DNA from: Seriola aureovittata
Taxonomy: Eukaryota; Chordata; Actinopteri; Carangiformes; Carangidae
DNA: 64,000 nt
Direction of reading: 5' to 3'
Assembly (NCBI RefSeq): GCF_021018895.1
Contig: NC_079373.1
Span: 25,743,376-25,807,375 of the forward strand
Positions 22,246-37,175 of the stretch are shown here, one piece after another. A program made the position numbers and the translations under genes. The notes under the pieces were generated by a model that worked only from the letters and a program-made list of their open reading frames with translations, had not been told where the DNA came from and made no database searches. Every line of letters starts with the position of its first letter. The first letter of the stretch is position 1.

Positions 22246-24942
22246 GCAGTATATACTGTTGATTGTTAATTGTAACAGTGAAAATAACAGTTATACCCAC
22301 AGGTAATGTTCTCCTGTTTAAATGTCAGACAGCAGACTTTTTGTTGAAAGGCTAGTCTGATTATAGACGCCGTGAGAAAGAGTCATGTCTCCCACGCTGC
22401 CACTGATGACGACATCCTGCAGGACGCTATACGGTGGTTCAACCTGGCAGCAGATAGAGGAAGCTCAAAAAAGCGTGGAACTGTCAGCATCCTTACCCAA
22501 GAAGATCAGCCTGCTGTTTCACGTTGAGAAAACGTTTTAGTATGCAGACTCCCTGCAGTTCTTGAAACAGGTTCTTACATTTAAAATCCAAAAGATTTTC
22601 ATTAAATAAAACTTTTTGATACAATTTATGGTTGCATTTAATTTTGCCAGTAACACCTATATTCCACATGTATTTACAGTCTGTAATGTCATTTTTTAAT
22701 AGAGGATTTCATTGTTACTAGCAGAGTCCATCTTTGGATAATAACTGTGTAAGGCACTTACAGAAAACTGCATTTATGTTCCTCAGTGCGACAGTTTGAA
22801 ATGTTCTGATAACTCTTACACCCATAATGAAGCTGTATTAAGTTACTACAATACAAACCCAATTTCCCTACTTCTACTGCTTCAGTGAAGGCATTTAACT
22901 GTAGAATTGTTTTATTAATATTAATAAAGGCAGACTGGTTAAGTATTCAAGCTTTTATAGAGCAATCCAGGTGTTGGTCAGCTGGATTTTAGATTTCTGC
23001 AGCTATATCTAGCCAGATGAGTCATTTTGAATAAGGGATCCAGAACGGGTCTGGACTGAATTAACCGACTTCATGGACATGTCCAAATCAGATCCGGGCC
23101 GGATGAGCTGCCTCATGAGTGGATACGGATGTGGTCTGGATCCATAATCCTCATCCGTTCTGGAGCTGTCCCGCCGTGCAAGTGGACCGATCCCGACCTT
23201 TTTTTTAGATCCATTCCGGAGCCCATGATACCTCCAGGACAGATCCAGTGCGGTGTCAAATTTGCTATCAGGGAGGTAAGGTAGGTGATAAAAGTTCGAT
23301 CTTAGAAGCGGTCGTCTATATGGGGATATAGTGGTATAGCTTTATTGCACATCAGCTTCTGTAAGTGCATGTACATGTGTGTATACATGACTTGCTGTGG
23401 TTGTTTGAAACCATCAGTGTGAGGTTATTTTGGCGTTCTGACAGCTTCAAAAGGCTTTTTGAGGGTCACCTGCAGTGATCGAGGTCAGTGTCAGGATAAG
23501 TCTCTAGACATGAATGAAACTGAAAGTAACGTCCTTTGTGCAGATTGAAATGTGAGGAGTGAAGTACACGCACCAAGCAGCAGGAACATTCAAAACTTTA
23601 CCAGGAATGTTCTAGTACTTTTAATGTTACCCTCTACCGGCACATCTTCCAAAATTGTGTCATTAGTTCTGCTCTTTCTTGTTCCACTTAATGCGTGATA
23701 TAAAAATATGATCAACTAAGCGCAGCGCAGTCACCTGGATTTTAAAGTGTGTTTTGTATGTATGCTAATCAGGCTGCGCGGACTCCGTGACGGGATTGGT
23801 CGGAGCAGAGAGGAGGAGCCTCCCATTCCACAGCCGGCTTCCCCTATTGGTGCAGACCCTGTCAGTCCTCACCACAGCTGCAGCCGTTTAAACATCAGAG
23901 TAAGAGAGTTTAAGAGCCCGGCCGCATATCATTAGTGGCGGCTGACATGATAGGTAGCTCGCCTCTGTACCGCCTTTGTGAACATTTGTGTGTTTTTTGT
24001 GATTTGGTTTGAGATGCTGGTAGTGATTGTTGGGGACTGTGCTAGGTTTAAAATTCTGATTGTTAACACCTGGTTTTATGTTGCTTCTCCTTTCCCCTGG
24101 CTGGATCATAACCTAAAGACTAGGAAGACGTTGTGCCATGACTAACTTTATATGCGGACGCTGTGAACTGAAACCTGGCTCTGTGAGCAGTCAGTAAGTG
24201 AAATACTCCGTAAGTAAAATTTCCCAGTCTGTTTTTTATCTTCTTTTCTTGCAGAAATCAACTGCCCGATACTGGATGTAAGTCCCACAGTGTCGGAGGT
24301 TTTCCTTTCTCAGCAAAGTGGTTCTACAAAGGGTTGATGCTTCATGTGAACAGTGCCACATCTACTGGCCTGAATGCAAAATGGGCAAAATACAAATGTT
24401 TGTGCATCACAAATTGAATGTAAGTATAAGGGAAAAGCATGATTGTACTTTATATTCCAAGCATAGATTTATATACTGTCAAAGCAAATCAAAATGTTTT
24501 GTATGCATTAAATGTGTCAATATCAGTCAAGTTAAGCTCAATGTCTTTGTTTTAACTTAAGTGTCAAAACTAAGTTAGTTTGCAATGTGGGCAAAGAACC
24601 TGTAGCTTTACTTTTAAATGTCATCTTTGGTGGTTGTGCTGTAAAGGTGCAATATAAGATCTGGCCAGAACATTAGTTTAAAAAGTTAAAAAATGAATTA
24701 ACACTATATCAACAGTGTGTGAAGCAGCCACAGTGACGATGTCATGATCAAGACCTCCATCTGTTTTTCAGTTATCTACTGAGATGAGCATGGTAACCAG
24801 CCAGCACCGACCTTCCCTGTGTTGTAATACCACTTTGTGACACTAGAGGCTGTGAGTCAGTGGAACGTCAAGTCTGCCCTCAGTCCCACGAAGAACAACA
24901 ACTTCCGGCAGAGCTTGAAGTTAGCGTCACAGAAACACAGCA
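22246..24942. other. Gene-free region
   Basis: No gene is supported. Positions 23040-23240 repeat GGATCCGG/CCGGATC-type motifs and look like a degenerate dispersed element. The short open frame at 24318-24560 has no recognisable similarity. Confidence 0.35.
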
Positions 24943-25136
24943 ATGGCTGAAACCCCTAAAAGGTAATATTTATTGGTATCCCGCAGGACCGCTCCCGACA
25001 AGAAACCACGTTTAACAGCAAAGAAAAGAAGCAACACGAGTAAATCTCGGTGTGGCTTCCTACTGCTGGAGACGGCTCCTGAGAGGAAAGAGATGCGGTT
25101 TGATGCAGAGCTCGCAACTTTCCTGTTAGCCTGGTG
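24943..25136 (+). pseudogene. Possible degenerate transposon-linked ORF fragment
   Basis: From ATG 24943 one frame reads MAETPKR, then a stop (TAA 24964-24966), then continues in frame as RTAPDKKPRLTAKKR and ends ERKEMRFDAELATFLLAW. The basic start and the DAELATFLL motif resemble short proteins that I recall repeatedly predicted beside DNA transposons in fish. With a stop codon and no further exon, it cannot be called a gene. A 24-base intron removing the stop would be far too short. Confidence 0.25.
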
Positions 25137-27830
<2,694 letters not shown>

Positions 27831-28025
27831 ATAGTCAGTGTTTCCTGTGAAGGATTAATAACACAAAGAGGAAATTTCATAATGAAAACACTGGATTCCT
27901 GGTTTCTTCCGCAGATCCTCCTTCCTCTCCACCACTGTCCCTCTCTCTCTGCCATCTAGTGGTCGTCTGTGTGTACTGCATTTCCACCATGCTGATGGTG
28001 TCTACCTACTGCAGCAGGAGAACAG

Positions 28026-28027
<2 letters not shown>

Positions 28028-28059
<32 letters not shown>
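28028..28059. repeat. (CA)n microsatellite
   Basis: About 16 CA units. Confidence 0.95.
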
Positions 28060-28061
<2 letters not shown>

Positions 28062-28564
28062 TCTTCCTTCAGTGCGCCCACTAGTGACCAAATGTGTGAT
28101 GTAAAGGAATCTAGAACGAGAGATGAGCTGAAGATAAAATCTAACAGCCCTCGCAGGCAGCAAGATTAATTATGCTTTACAACAACAATTCAAATTGGAA
28201 TTTTGTGGAAGGTAAAATCCGTCTTAGATTTGTAGGTGGTTTTGGTTTTTTTTGTCCAGGCTTTTCTTCCCTTCAGGGACAAAGAAAGACGTCACAGTCC
28301 TGCTTCAAATAAACTGGAACCAAATGTCTATTCTCTGGCTTTCGGCCATCTCTCACTTGTTTGATGCCGGGGAAGAAAAATATCCAGCGGCGACATTTTA
28401 GTATAACCACATGCACTTCCTGAGACGTGATACAACCCTTAACTACATCCATATTTCTTAACTCTGTAAGTTCAACTATTTCGCTAAATTGTTATCCAGT
28501 AAATAAGCCCTTACTTTATATCCTGACATTAAAACTTCAGTTCAGTCGCTTTGATTCTGATGCA

Positions 28565-28690
28565 GCAACATTTAGACCTGACGATGGCACCAGATGAAAA
28601 GTTATTACAGTTCATCCTGAGGGCGACGCGAACGTCTGAACAGAGTTTCATGGCAACTAATCCAATCACTTAAAACACATTTCAATCTGA
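28565..28690. mobile_element. Fragment of a teleost dispersed repeat
   Basis: It contains CACCAGATGAAAAG, TTACAGTTCATCCTGAGGG and GAGTTTCATGGCAACTAATC, which resemble part of a common fish MITE-like repeat. A stretch at 61340-61500 (CAGAGGATGAATCCTCCTGA, GCGCCACCATGAGGTTGA) looks like another part of the same family. Confidence 0.45.
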
Positions 28691-28843
28691 CCCAAACATG
28701 TCAATCTCCTGGTGGCATAATAATAATATTGTTATTATTGTTGTTATTCTTATTATAACGATGATAAAACGTAATACCAGGCTTCTCTCCTTCTCCGGTG
28801 AAACCATCTGACATCAACGTTCATACGATGTGTTAAGTTACTA

Positions 28844-28849
28844 TTTAAT
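28844..28849 (-). promoter_or_regulatory. Candidate polyadenylation signal (ATTAAA) of hyaluronidase gene A
   Basis: ATTAAA on the minus strand, about 175 bases after the stop codon. No AATAAA is seen closer. Confidence 0.3.
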
Positions 28850-29023
28850 GATAACAACTACAGACCTCCTCTAACAGGTTCATCCAGCCATGAATGTAAC
28901 TGAATTTAAAATATTGAATTCAAAATAATTAAAACACAGTCAGAAATACGAGACACGAAGAAGCTGAAATAACCGTGTAATTGTCCTCTACATCCTGCAT
29001 CACATGTATCAGGTTTGTGCTGG

Positions 29024-29443
29024 TTAGATATTGATCCAGACATACGTCAGACAGAGTAGTGTCATGACCAGCAGGAGGGGGCGGGGCCTGTCAGCACCTC
29101 GACTCCTCCTGGTGAAGACGGCCTCTTGGATGACGTTGATCGTCAGCGGCAACCTGCAAGGCTCCTCGCTGTAGCACATGCAGTCAAAGCTGTGGTCGAA
29201 CCAGTTGATGTCGTCCTGTGAAAGGCCGCCGCTCACGGTGAGCGGGCCGCCGCGGCGCTGCCTCTGGATCCGGTACCGACGTGGGTCGAGGTGCAGGAAG
29301 ACGTCGTCGTCCCAGCGCTTTCTCACACAGCGACCTCGGCCCTGGCAGAGCGCCTGGCTGCAGAGATGCGTGGCCGTTGAGACGTTCACGATGTACGGGT
29401 TCATGACTTGCTCCAGGTGACGTCGAGCGTCGAAGCAGGAGTC
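29024..29443 (-). CDS. Hyaluronidase A, coding exon 3
   Basis: The exon follows the acceptor ATCCTGTAG and begins [20 protein letters not shown]. It has the EGF-like region and the hydrophobic tail [17 protein letters not shown], and ends at 29024. Confidence 0.9.
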   Translation of the reverse strand, partial: DSCFDARRHLEQVMNPYIVNVSTATHLCSQALCQGRGRCVRKRWDDDVFLHLDPRRYRIQRQRRGGPLTVSGGLSQDDINWFDHSFDCMCYSEEPCRLPLTINVIQEAVFTRRSRGADRPRPLLLVMTLLCLTYVWINI

Positions 29444-30730
29444 CTACAGGATTGTGGGATGTTGAGTCAGTCCGTTGTTTTTAAGTAAAGTTGCAAACAG
29501 ACAAATAAATTTCAAACCTTCCCAGAAACTACAGAGTGACGTCACTTTGTACCTCAGTATCTGTGACGTTCATGTCGCCCCAGGAAACGACGCCAGCGGC
29601 GCCAAGAGCAGCGGCTTCTCCAATGGTGTTGACCAGATCAAACTGTGAAAATATGACAGCCAGCCAATCAGAGAAGAGCAGGAAATGGGCTCCAACACAG
29701 TCATGTGCATTGATAAACCCCAACAATGACGATCAAAACTAAAATAACCTTACGATAAATAACCAACATGAAAACTGTAAACTCTAACGAGGTTTTTTCT
29801 GACCTCTGACATGTAGTCGTCGATGCTGTCCTTGTACACTGGTCGGATGTAAGCGTAGACAGGGATGGAGTAGGAGCTGTTTGGGAGTGATGACACCCTA
29901 ATGGCCTCCTGGATTCGATGGCGAACGAACATCCGGGCCTGTTGGGAGTCCCTGAGCGTCAGCTCCAGGTAGATGGAGGGAAAGAGCGCCGTGGAGTCTC
30001 TCCAGAGCCACAGCAGCTCATCGTTCCTGTCCTTCTCGATGGCAGGGCACTCTCCGGTGAAGCCTGCCATGTCTTGGTTGTAGTCGTAGTTGTAGCAGTC
30101 GGGGTACAAGTAGTAGCCCCAGAGTCTGTTGGGCCTCAGCCTCTTCCCGATGCGGATGGAGCGGAGGAAGTACCTCATGGCGGCGCGTTCAAACACAATC
30201 TTCGCCCGGTCTTCCGCCTCGTTGTCGGACAATGTCGCATTTTTCTTCTTGACTGTTTCGATGGAGATCTGACGGTAGATGTCTTTGCTGCCCCAGTTTC
30301 GGACCCACTGTGGCCTCCACTCCTCAAAGTCGAGCACAGCGAGGCCTGGCTGGTCACTGGGGATATAGTACTCGATGTCGTCCTCTGCCAGCTCGTGGTG
30401 CTCCTGCAGGTCTATCAGCTGCGGCAGACCCTCGTCATACATCTCCCCCGTGTCTTCGTCCACGTAGGGGAAGATGCCGAAGCGGTCAGTGTAGAATATG
30501 GAGATGCTCTGGTTGGTCGCCGTTTTCAACGTGCTGCTGACAAAGTGGAAGTAGGAGAGGTCGAGGGGCATGGCAAAGCGGATGTCGCACAGCTCGGTCG
30601 GGGCGTTCCACATGAAGAGGAAGGGGTGACCGGGACGGATGGGAGGGTCCGTCCTGGGTAAGGCCCGGCCGGAGCTCAGCAAGGCCAACATGGTGATGAA
30701 GACGGAGAACTGCAGTTTGACTCGGTTCAT
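29024..30730 (-). CDS. Hyaluronidase A (SPAM1/HYAL4 type), GPI-anchored, 3 exons
   Basis: Exons 29804-30730, 29553-29642 and 29024-29443, all in phase 0, give 478 residues, the usual size for the family. It is a glycoside hydrolase family 56 enzyme expected to cleave hyaluronan, or chondroitin sulfate in the HYAL4 case, at the cell surface. A signal peptide ([20 protein letters not shown], cut near Ala23) precedes the mature domain. The proton donor and its partner are Asp134 and Glu136 in [14 protein letters not shown], with Phe135 where most members have Trp. [13 protein letters not shown] and TALFPSIYL keep the two positioning tyrosines, and GVVSW the Trp. An EGF-like cysteine cluster follows ([16 protein letters not shown] ... 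CMCY). The last 18 residues are hydrophobic, as in a GPI signal. The start is set by an intron acceptor at 30743-30747 just before the ATG. Orthology to SPAM1 versus HYAL4 is not settled. Confidence 0.9.
29553..29642 (-). CDS. Hyaluronidase A, coding exon 2 (90 bp)
   Basis: Thirty codons reading [20 protein letters not shown], then WGDMN. The acceptor is TTTTCACAG and the donor GTACAA. Confidence 0.9.
29804..30730 (-). CDS. Hyaluronidase A, coding exon 1
   Basis: A 309-codon exon with the catalytic domain. The donor GTCAGA follows SE. A splice acceptor (CCCTCACAG) ends at 30743, so the 5' UTR is split by an intron and the open frame upstream of 30742 is not translated. Confidence 0.9.
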
Positions 30731-31880
30731 TTTGGATCTGATCTGTGAGGGAAAGCAAACGCAAACATCGGAAAAATTAAGGTCCAAATAAGTTCCTTCT
30801 GTTTCTACTTTCAGAGTTGTAGCTCAAACTTTACTTTCTACTTTCGTCAAAGTTCTCACAACAACAAACTAATTGTCACCAGTTCAATTCAGTTCAGTAA
30901 ATTTGAACACATATAAAGCTCTTATTACAGTCTCATGTTGTACTGACGATTTCTTCGAACTCACAGGACATTATTTTTAGCCATGCTAGCTAGTAGCTTT
31001 GTGGATGACGGTGTTGGTTGGTCGGTGACCATGGTAAATGTCATACCTGCTACACATCACAGCAGGTTAGCATTGTCGACCTCGCAGAGCTGCTAGCGTG
31101 GTGGTAGACTCTCAGTCCTGTTTCTACATTGAAGCTAATGAAAAAGAGCGTGAAACTGTGCAGAGCTGGAATCTTTACAGACGTAAAGGATTTGAAGCTG
31201 GTTGTATATGTGCAGAGAGGGTGATGGCCTGACACCTGTTGAGCAGCTTACCTGGTTCAACGTGAAGAGAGAGCAGATGTTTGAGGTGTTAGCAAAGATG
31301 AAAAAGCAGCAGGAAAGCACATTTTGAGTTTAAATGTTGCATTCTGACGTCGTCGTGGCAACAAATTTTGCATTTTTTCTTGTTATTTTTTTTAAGTGAA
31401 GCTGAATGAGATTCAGTAATTATGATTGTACCGTTTACACCTGTGTTTCTACCGACTTGTCAACATGTCGTCATCATCAGAAGCAGCTTGACCAAAGACC
31501 GAACACATCTACCCACTGAACTGAATTTCATATGGCTCATCAAACTGTGACTTAAAGATACTGCAGATGGTTTTTTTTAATCACGATAATGATACAAAAT
31601 GTAGTGAAGGTTCATCAGACTATTTAACTATAAAACTGAATTCACCAATAAATAATATTATTAGTTGGGTAAATAAAGTCGAGTCAAAAGGAATAGACCT
31701 ACAGCTTTAAATACTTTTTTTTAAAAGCAAAAAGCTTAAATTTTTCCCTTTAATACCAATCAGTTGATAAATGAACATGAATTAAAATTTATTTTATTTT
31801 ATTTTTTATTTTAATTTTTCAGTTTATCATTTACTAGTTTTACTTTGTTTCAGCATTTTTATTTTATTCATTGTTGTATT

Positions 31881-32070
31881 AGATAGATAGATAGATAGAT
31901 AGATACTTTATTTATCCCCTAGGGGAAATTCATGTGGCCATTATAATAAAAACAGTTAATAACAAATGAACAATAATATTTATATTAGTCCATTTCCTTC
32001 GGCGGAGGTGTTGTTGTGTTGTATAGCCTAATGGCAGTTATTATATTATTAACTTCACTTTTATTAATAA
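31881..32070. mobile_element. (GATA)n plus 3' end of a LINE-like repeat
   Basis: Six GATA units are followed by ACTTTATTTATCCCCTAGGG and GAAATTC, and later by TATAGCCTAATGGCAGTTAT. This resembles the 3' end of non-LTR retrotransposon copies common in fish, read in reverse. The body is strongly diverged and the family is not certain. Confidence 0.5.
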
Positions 32071-33316
32071 ATTTGAGGTTAGAACAAAAGTATAAAATAG
32101 ATTTACTTCTACACTCTTTTCAATTTAATTATTGAATCACTAGGATTAGTGTTATTTATTTATGTATTAATTTTATATTTCTGAATTGTAAACCTTTTAT
32201 TACAATTTTATTGTATTTATTTTAAGAAAAGTTACTAGTACTAGTTTCAGTTCTCCATTTTCTCCAGTTTTTAAATTTCCCACAGCACCAACAAATGTAT
32301 TTAATGAACAGTTATTTCTTAGTTTTGCCAGTTGTTTTAATTTTTTATTTTACAGCCCAAGTTAAGACATGGAGCTGGAAGGTAGCAGTGACACGGCACT
32401 AAATGTCCCGACTTCAGGAAGATTTATGTGTTTTTAATATCCTGAGGACCAAGAGCTGACTCAATAATGTTTTGGATTTTCCTTTGTTGCATAATAACAG
32501 ATGAAATATTTCACGTCAGCTGCTTCAGACTGTGACCGTGTTGTTCTCATTTCGTGGCAGCAACGAACCAGCAACGAAACAAAGCTGCTGAATTTTTCCT
32601 GATTATCAAAAAGTGAAATGTCAGTGGGAACTACATTCCCCCTCCCTCACCCACCTGAGAAGCAGCAGCTCCAGCAGAGATTCTCTGTCGGGCAAATGCA
32701 ACAGACTCAGCATTTAATTACTGGATTATTTAAAGACTGGGAAAAATATCAACTTCTGCTGTTTGAAAATGAAGAGATGATGTTGTGGAAATCTCCTTCT
32801 CCTTTACCACAGTCATGAACAGTTTATCAGCCACAGAGGGATTAATACGAAGTTACATGAGAGCACATGTATGATGGTATAAATCTTTCTCTTTACAATA
32901 AGATTTTCCACCATGATGCGAATAGAGTAATAACAGTATTCTGGACAAAAAAAACCAAAAAACATAACAGATAACACATTACCACCAAATAAAGTTAAAC
33001 TAATAAACTCTTTAAACTTACTGTAACAGCCTGGAGACGATCTCAGTCAGATGCCAGATCATAATCTCAGCTCTGATGTTTAATTACATGACCAAATATT
33101 TATATAAAAAATATCAAAAAGTGCAGAAGACCATCTACAACTGCTTTTATGTCTCCCCTAATGTTAACATGACCACATGGTTTGTTTCACGTCACCTGTT
33201 TACCTATTTATTTTAAATGCATATGAAATGGGTTTAACATTTAAATGTAAGCTTTTCTTAATCAGGTTCATCTTATTGAGGTCAAGATTTATTTTTACAA
33301 GACAGACCTGAGAACA

Positions 33317-33318
<2 letters not shown>

Positions 33319-33351
<33 letters not shown>
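33319..33351. repeat. (GA)n microsatellite
   Basis: About 16 GA units. Confidence 0.95.
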
Positions 33352-33353
<2 letters not shown>

Positions 33354-33795
33354 GGCTGATGTAGCTCCACACTCAGAATCAATGACAATTAATCACTAAA
33401 TAGATTCAAAGTTAAAAGTTTAAAATGCGTCTCAACACGTGAACTGACTTGACTGAGCTGCAGCTAGTTGGTCAGCAGAACACATGGCTGATATTTGTTA
33501 TTTATTTATTTATTTATTCATTTATGCGTGTTATTCACTTTCCCCCATCAGCCAACATCTGTGCAGATGCTGTGGTGTGATTCTGGCATCGGTGTCTGAT
33601 AATATCGACTCTCTTGTTTCCATGAGGCTGAAAACACAAAGAGCAAATTGACACCAGACACGTTACAGATGCAACAGATTCACTTTGTTCTAATTATAGT
33701 TCACAGTCTCCCGCGGTTAAATCTGTGTGGGAGAAAACACTGTCTCATCTGCACTCTGGAGCATTTATACAGCCTATTATTTTACTGTCTTTTCT

Positions 33796-33820
33796 GATTG
33801 ATTGATTGATTGATTGATTA
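33796..33820. repeat. (TGAT)n microsatellite
   Basis: Six TGAT units. Confidence 0.92.
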
Positions 33821-34987
33821 CACCTTCTTTCACCTGCTCTGCTGCCTGACCAACAGTATGGACTAACAGTATAAGACAGACTGTCTGCGCTGACAGTTTT
33901 ACACTCTGCACAGTGTTAACATTAGTATCTTTATGAGGTCACAGGATCTGATGTGTAACTGCAGTATCTTTGTCTCCAGGCAGATTACATGCAACCGCTC
34001 AGCCTGACAGTTTTATGATTTCTGTGTTTTCTGAACTCGACCTCGGTAATGTTTAAGGTTAAACTTTTCGGAAAACACCAGTAAACCTTTGGACCCACAT
34101 GAGACAGTTAAACGAGACGTCTTTAACCGAGCACCAACCTGCTTTGGGGTCCAACTTCCCGCCGTCCAAACTGCTCGCTCAGTGAGATCCTGAAATTACT
34201 ACCTGTTGCTCGTTAACACTACCTTCACCCTCCTCTGGGAGTCTAAACAGCTGCTCTTTAAATAAGCCGCTACAGGAGCTTGAACACCTGTGGAAACTTG
34301 TCAGAGATTGGCAGCCCTCAGGTGTTCTGGTTTTCTCTGGGATGTCCTGATGTTTTCCTCGGCTGAGGGCGCGCTCCCTCGATCCTGCTCGGACAGAAGA
34401 TATCTGAGGAAGCTCCGGGATGTGGACAATGTGTGGACACCCTGCCACTCATATTTGAGGCCTCTGTCCGGACACGCAGAGGAATGTGAGAGTGAGAGTT
34501 TGAACTTGGTCAGCTGTGGTTGGAAATGTACTGAGCTGAAGGAAATCCACCTGGTTTCATCATCAGAGCCATGAATCATATGAAGAGCAGGCTCTGCCGG
34601 TTGAATCACACGTTATCAACCTGTGCTGGAAAACAGAATAATATCAACTGGTTTTTCAACTGGATTTTATCAGGAAGTGTCTAAAGAGGTTTAACTCTGA
34701 CTCAGCCAGAAGAATGACTTACTGTCAGTTCACACAAAATCACTAGAGTCACTGTAGCGAGTTGTTTTTCTTTTCTTTTAAAGATTGTTTAACTGGGTAG
34801 CAAATTTATGCAATCCATATTTTTCACATGGGCACCTATGCGGGAAACTTTAGAAAACACTCTCTGAGAAGGACCACACAGTGTATTTCCACATATTAAT
34901 TAATTAGGCCATTAATTCAAAAAATATGTTTCATGTCTTAATGCAAAGCAAAAAAATACATCTTTATCTTTCTGTCTGTGCTTGTGT

Positions 34988-35582
34988 GTTACACTTTATA
35001 GAATGGCCATTATATCCTCTTTGGCTTTTATTTTGAAATATTTACCTTTACTTCCGTTTCACCTGACTACCTTTCTTCAGTCTTCAGTTCATGAAGGAAA
35101 AATTGAAGAAAAAAGGAATTTGTAAACACCAGAATTGGACCGTTTCTTCAAATTTGATGTTCTTGTTTTTTGAAAAAAGAAAAAGAGCTCTGTTTTTGTT
35201 TGTGTATCATCAAATAATCCATAATTAATTTGTAATTTAAAAACATAAAAAACCAAAACATAAAAAACATTTTTGTTGTCAGAATCAAAACAATGAAAAA
35301 CCAAAATCAAAATGGTCCGTTTTTGATTTTTTCAATTCCTTTTATCATTTTGTTTCATTTTAATTCTAAACAAAAAACTAAATGATGTGATCTGTTCGTT
35401 TTTATTTTTGCAAACAAAAAGCCAGAAAACCAAAATTTTAAAAAATAGTCCAGTTTTGGTTTTTACAAATTCACTTTTTCATTTCACGTTGGCGAGAAAC
35501 AGTAGAACGGTGGACAGACAGGAAGAGGAAGTGAAGTGTAAAAAAAGTCAAAATAAAAGCCAAGAGGACATAGAGGTGTAAC
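34988..35582. mobile_element. Foldback (long inverted repeat) MITE-like element
   Basis: The element begins GTTACAC and ends GTGTAAC. The left arm, 34988 to about 35190, is imperfectly the reverse complement of the right arm, about 35395 to 35582. Both contain TTGGCTTTTATTTTGA, a following C/T-rich stretch, GAATTTGTAAA and a GGACCG/GGACT-TTTT block. The middle is a low-complexity A- and T-rich loop. No coding sequence is inside. A third relative of the end is at 1-52. It is probably a non-autonomous DNA transposon; no clear target-site duplication is seen. Confidence 0.6.
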
Positions 35583-36784
35583 ATTAACAAGCACAGGATC
35601 TAAATACCAGGGTCATGTTAGAAGATGGATGTAAGAGTGAATGAATGAATGTGACGCAGTCCGTCTTCAGATGCAGCCTTCGAACAGGAAGTCCCCCTGA
35701 GTTGAGACACAGCAGTGGTCATGTGATCTCCGCCATTGTTGTTGTGAGTTTTTCCTCTTCACTGATGTGTGGTGAACTTATAGAGCAAAAACAAATATGC
35801 TGAACTTTGACCCCAAGTTGACATTTTGGTGCTTTTAACACCTGGAATTGATGTGTGACATGTATCAGGATGCGTCACCGTTAGCTTGCAGGAAGGTGTG
35901 GAGATGCGTGACCTTTTGACTGATTTATTTTCTTCAGAACGAGGTCATGCCTTACAGGCATTTGCAACTGGCTGAGGTCTGAATCCCATGCGAGTCTGAC
36001 CACGTCTCCCGGGAAAAGCTCGCTCAGCGTCGTAGCCTCCTCTTCAGGCTGTCCTTCATAAACTACATTAAAAAGCCACAGTGTCAACAAGACCAGCCAG
36101 AGGTTTGAAAAACAACATTTTGAACCCTGGATGACAAATGATCACTCATGCACTCGTTCACTGTTCTCTATGTACGTTGACCGATCCTTGACCCCACCCT
36201 GCCCCGAAGCTCCCTATTCTTTCCCGCACATCAGCAGAATTAAGACAACAGCTCTTTTTTGATCAAATTGAGACATAATGTCTGAACATTATTCAGGTGT
36301 GCCTCTGCCACGACCTTGTTGTTGTACATGCTGTAGTTGTAACACACCCAAATGGAAAGGATCCATCACTAATGTAATTAATTGTGAACATTTCTTGCTA
36401 AGACAAGTCAAAGTGTCTGTGGCGAGAGAGGTCTGATACTCCTGATACTGGTTTTGTGTTTCCTGCTCACCTCCGGCATCCGGCCAAAAAACCAGAAGTC
36501 GGCAACAGCAGCAGAACCAGGGCAGAGTTCAGTCCGATAAGGTCAAACAAAAGGTCAAACTACCTTCATACTTCGGTTTGATCCTTAATATTTTATTAAA
36601 ATATTAAGTTCTGATGGTGTGACTGATGTTTCTAGTATTTCTCTTATCTCAGATTTGTCTTGTTGTCATGGGGGGGTTTGACTCGAACTTGTCTCAGACT
36701 TGTGGGCACATTGACTTTGACTTGTTTCGGACTCGTCAGTGTCGTAGACGATTTTACTCTGACCTGTCTGTGAAGAGTAATTTA

Positions 36785-36960
36785 GAGGACCAGTGTGTAG
36801 GATTTTAGCGGCATCTAGTGGTGAGGTTGCAGACTGCAACCAGCTGAATATCCCTCCCCTAGCACCACGTATTTATTTTGTTTGCCACGCCTCGTAAGTA
36901 TCTAGAAGAATCTACGGTGGCCTTTGTCTCCCTCCTCTTAATAGTATTTTTTTTTAGTGC
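36785..36960. mobile_element. Teleost dispersed repeat
   Basis: It contains GGACCAGTGTGTAGGATTTT, GCATCTAGTGGTGAGGTTGC and CTGCAACCAGCTGAATA, which match a repeat I recall as very frequent in percomorph fish. A CCACGCCTCG motif follows. Confidence 0.6.
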
Positions 36961-37010
36961 AGTTTGTCAGTCAAACCAAAGAAAATGCAAAACATTGTTT
37001 TTGCAAAGCA

Positions 37011-37016
37011 TTTATT
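37011..37016 (-). promoter_or_regulatory. Polyadenylation signal AATAAA of hyaluronidase gene B
   Basis: AATAAA on the minus strand, 160 bases after the gene B stop codon. Confidence 0.5.
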
Positions 37017-37175
37017 AAGCCAAGTCAATTCAATTAAAATTGTATAATTAACACACATGGCTGCAGTAATCTAGACAGAGTTTAATGAAATTACAAATTG
37101 TTGTTTTAACTGCATGAATGACATGAAGATCATAATCAGCGGACACCTCTGGAGACATTTTACTTTCCTCTCTGA

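Larger units (their letters stand above)
30743..37010. other. Intergenic region between hyaluronidases A and B
   Basis: No gene is supported in these 6.3 kb. It holds the repeats listed separately at 31881-32070, 33319-33351, 33796-33820, 34988-35582 and 36785-36960. The 5' UTR exon of gene A must lie somewhere to the right of 30747 but cannot be placed. Confidence 0.5.

Noticed and set aside
24943..25136. A two-exon gene with a small intron at 24963-24986
   Set aside because: The putative intron would be 24 bases, far below the workable size in vertebrates, although GT and AG are present.
29918..30661. 247-codon plus-strand open frame opposite hyaluronidase A
   Set aside because: Shadow of the coding exon on the minus strand; composition (Val- and Gly-rich) is typical of an antisense frame.
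30731..30787. Upstream ATG extension of hyaluronidase A (MDLNFSDVCVCFPS...)
   Set aside because: The stretch encoding it is the pyrimidine tract and AG of a splice acceptor; translation starting at 30730 gives a proper signal peptide.
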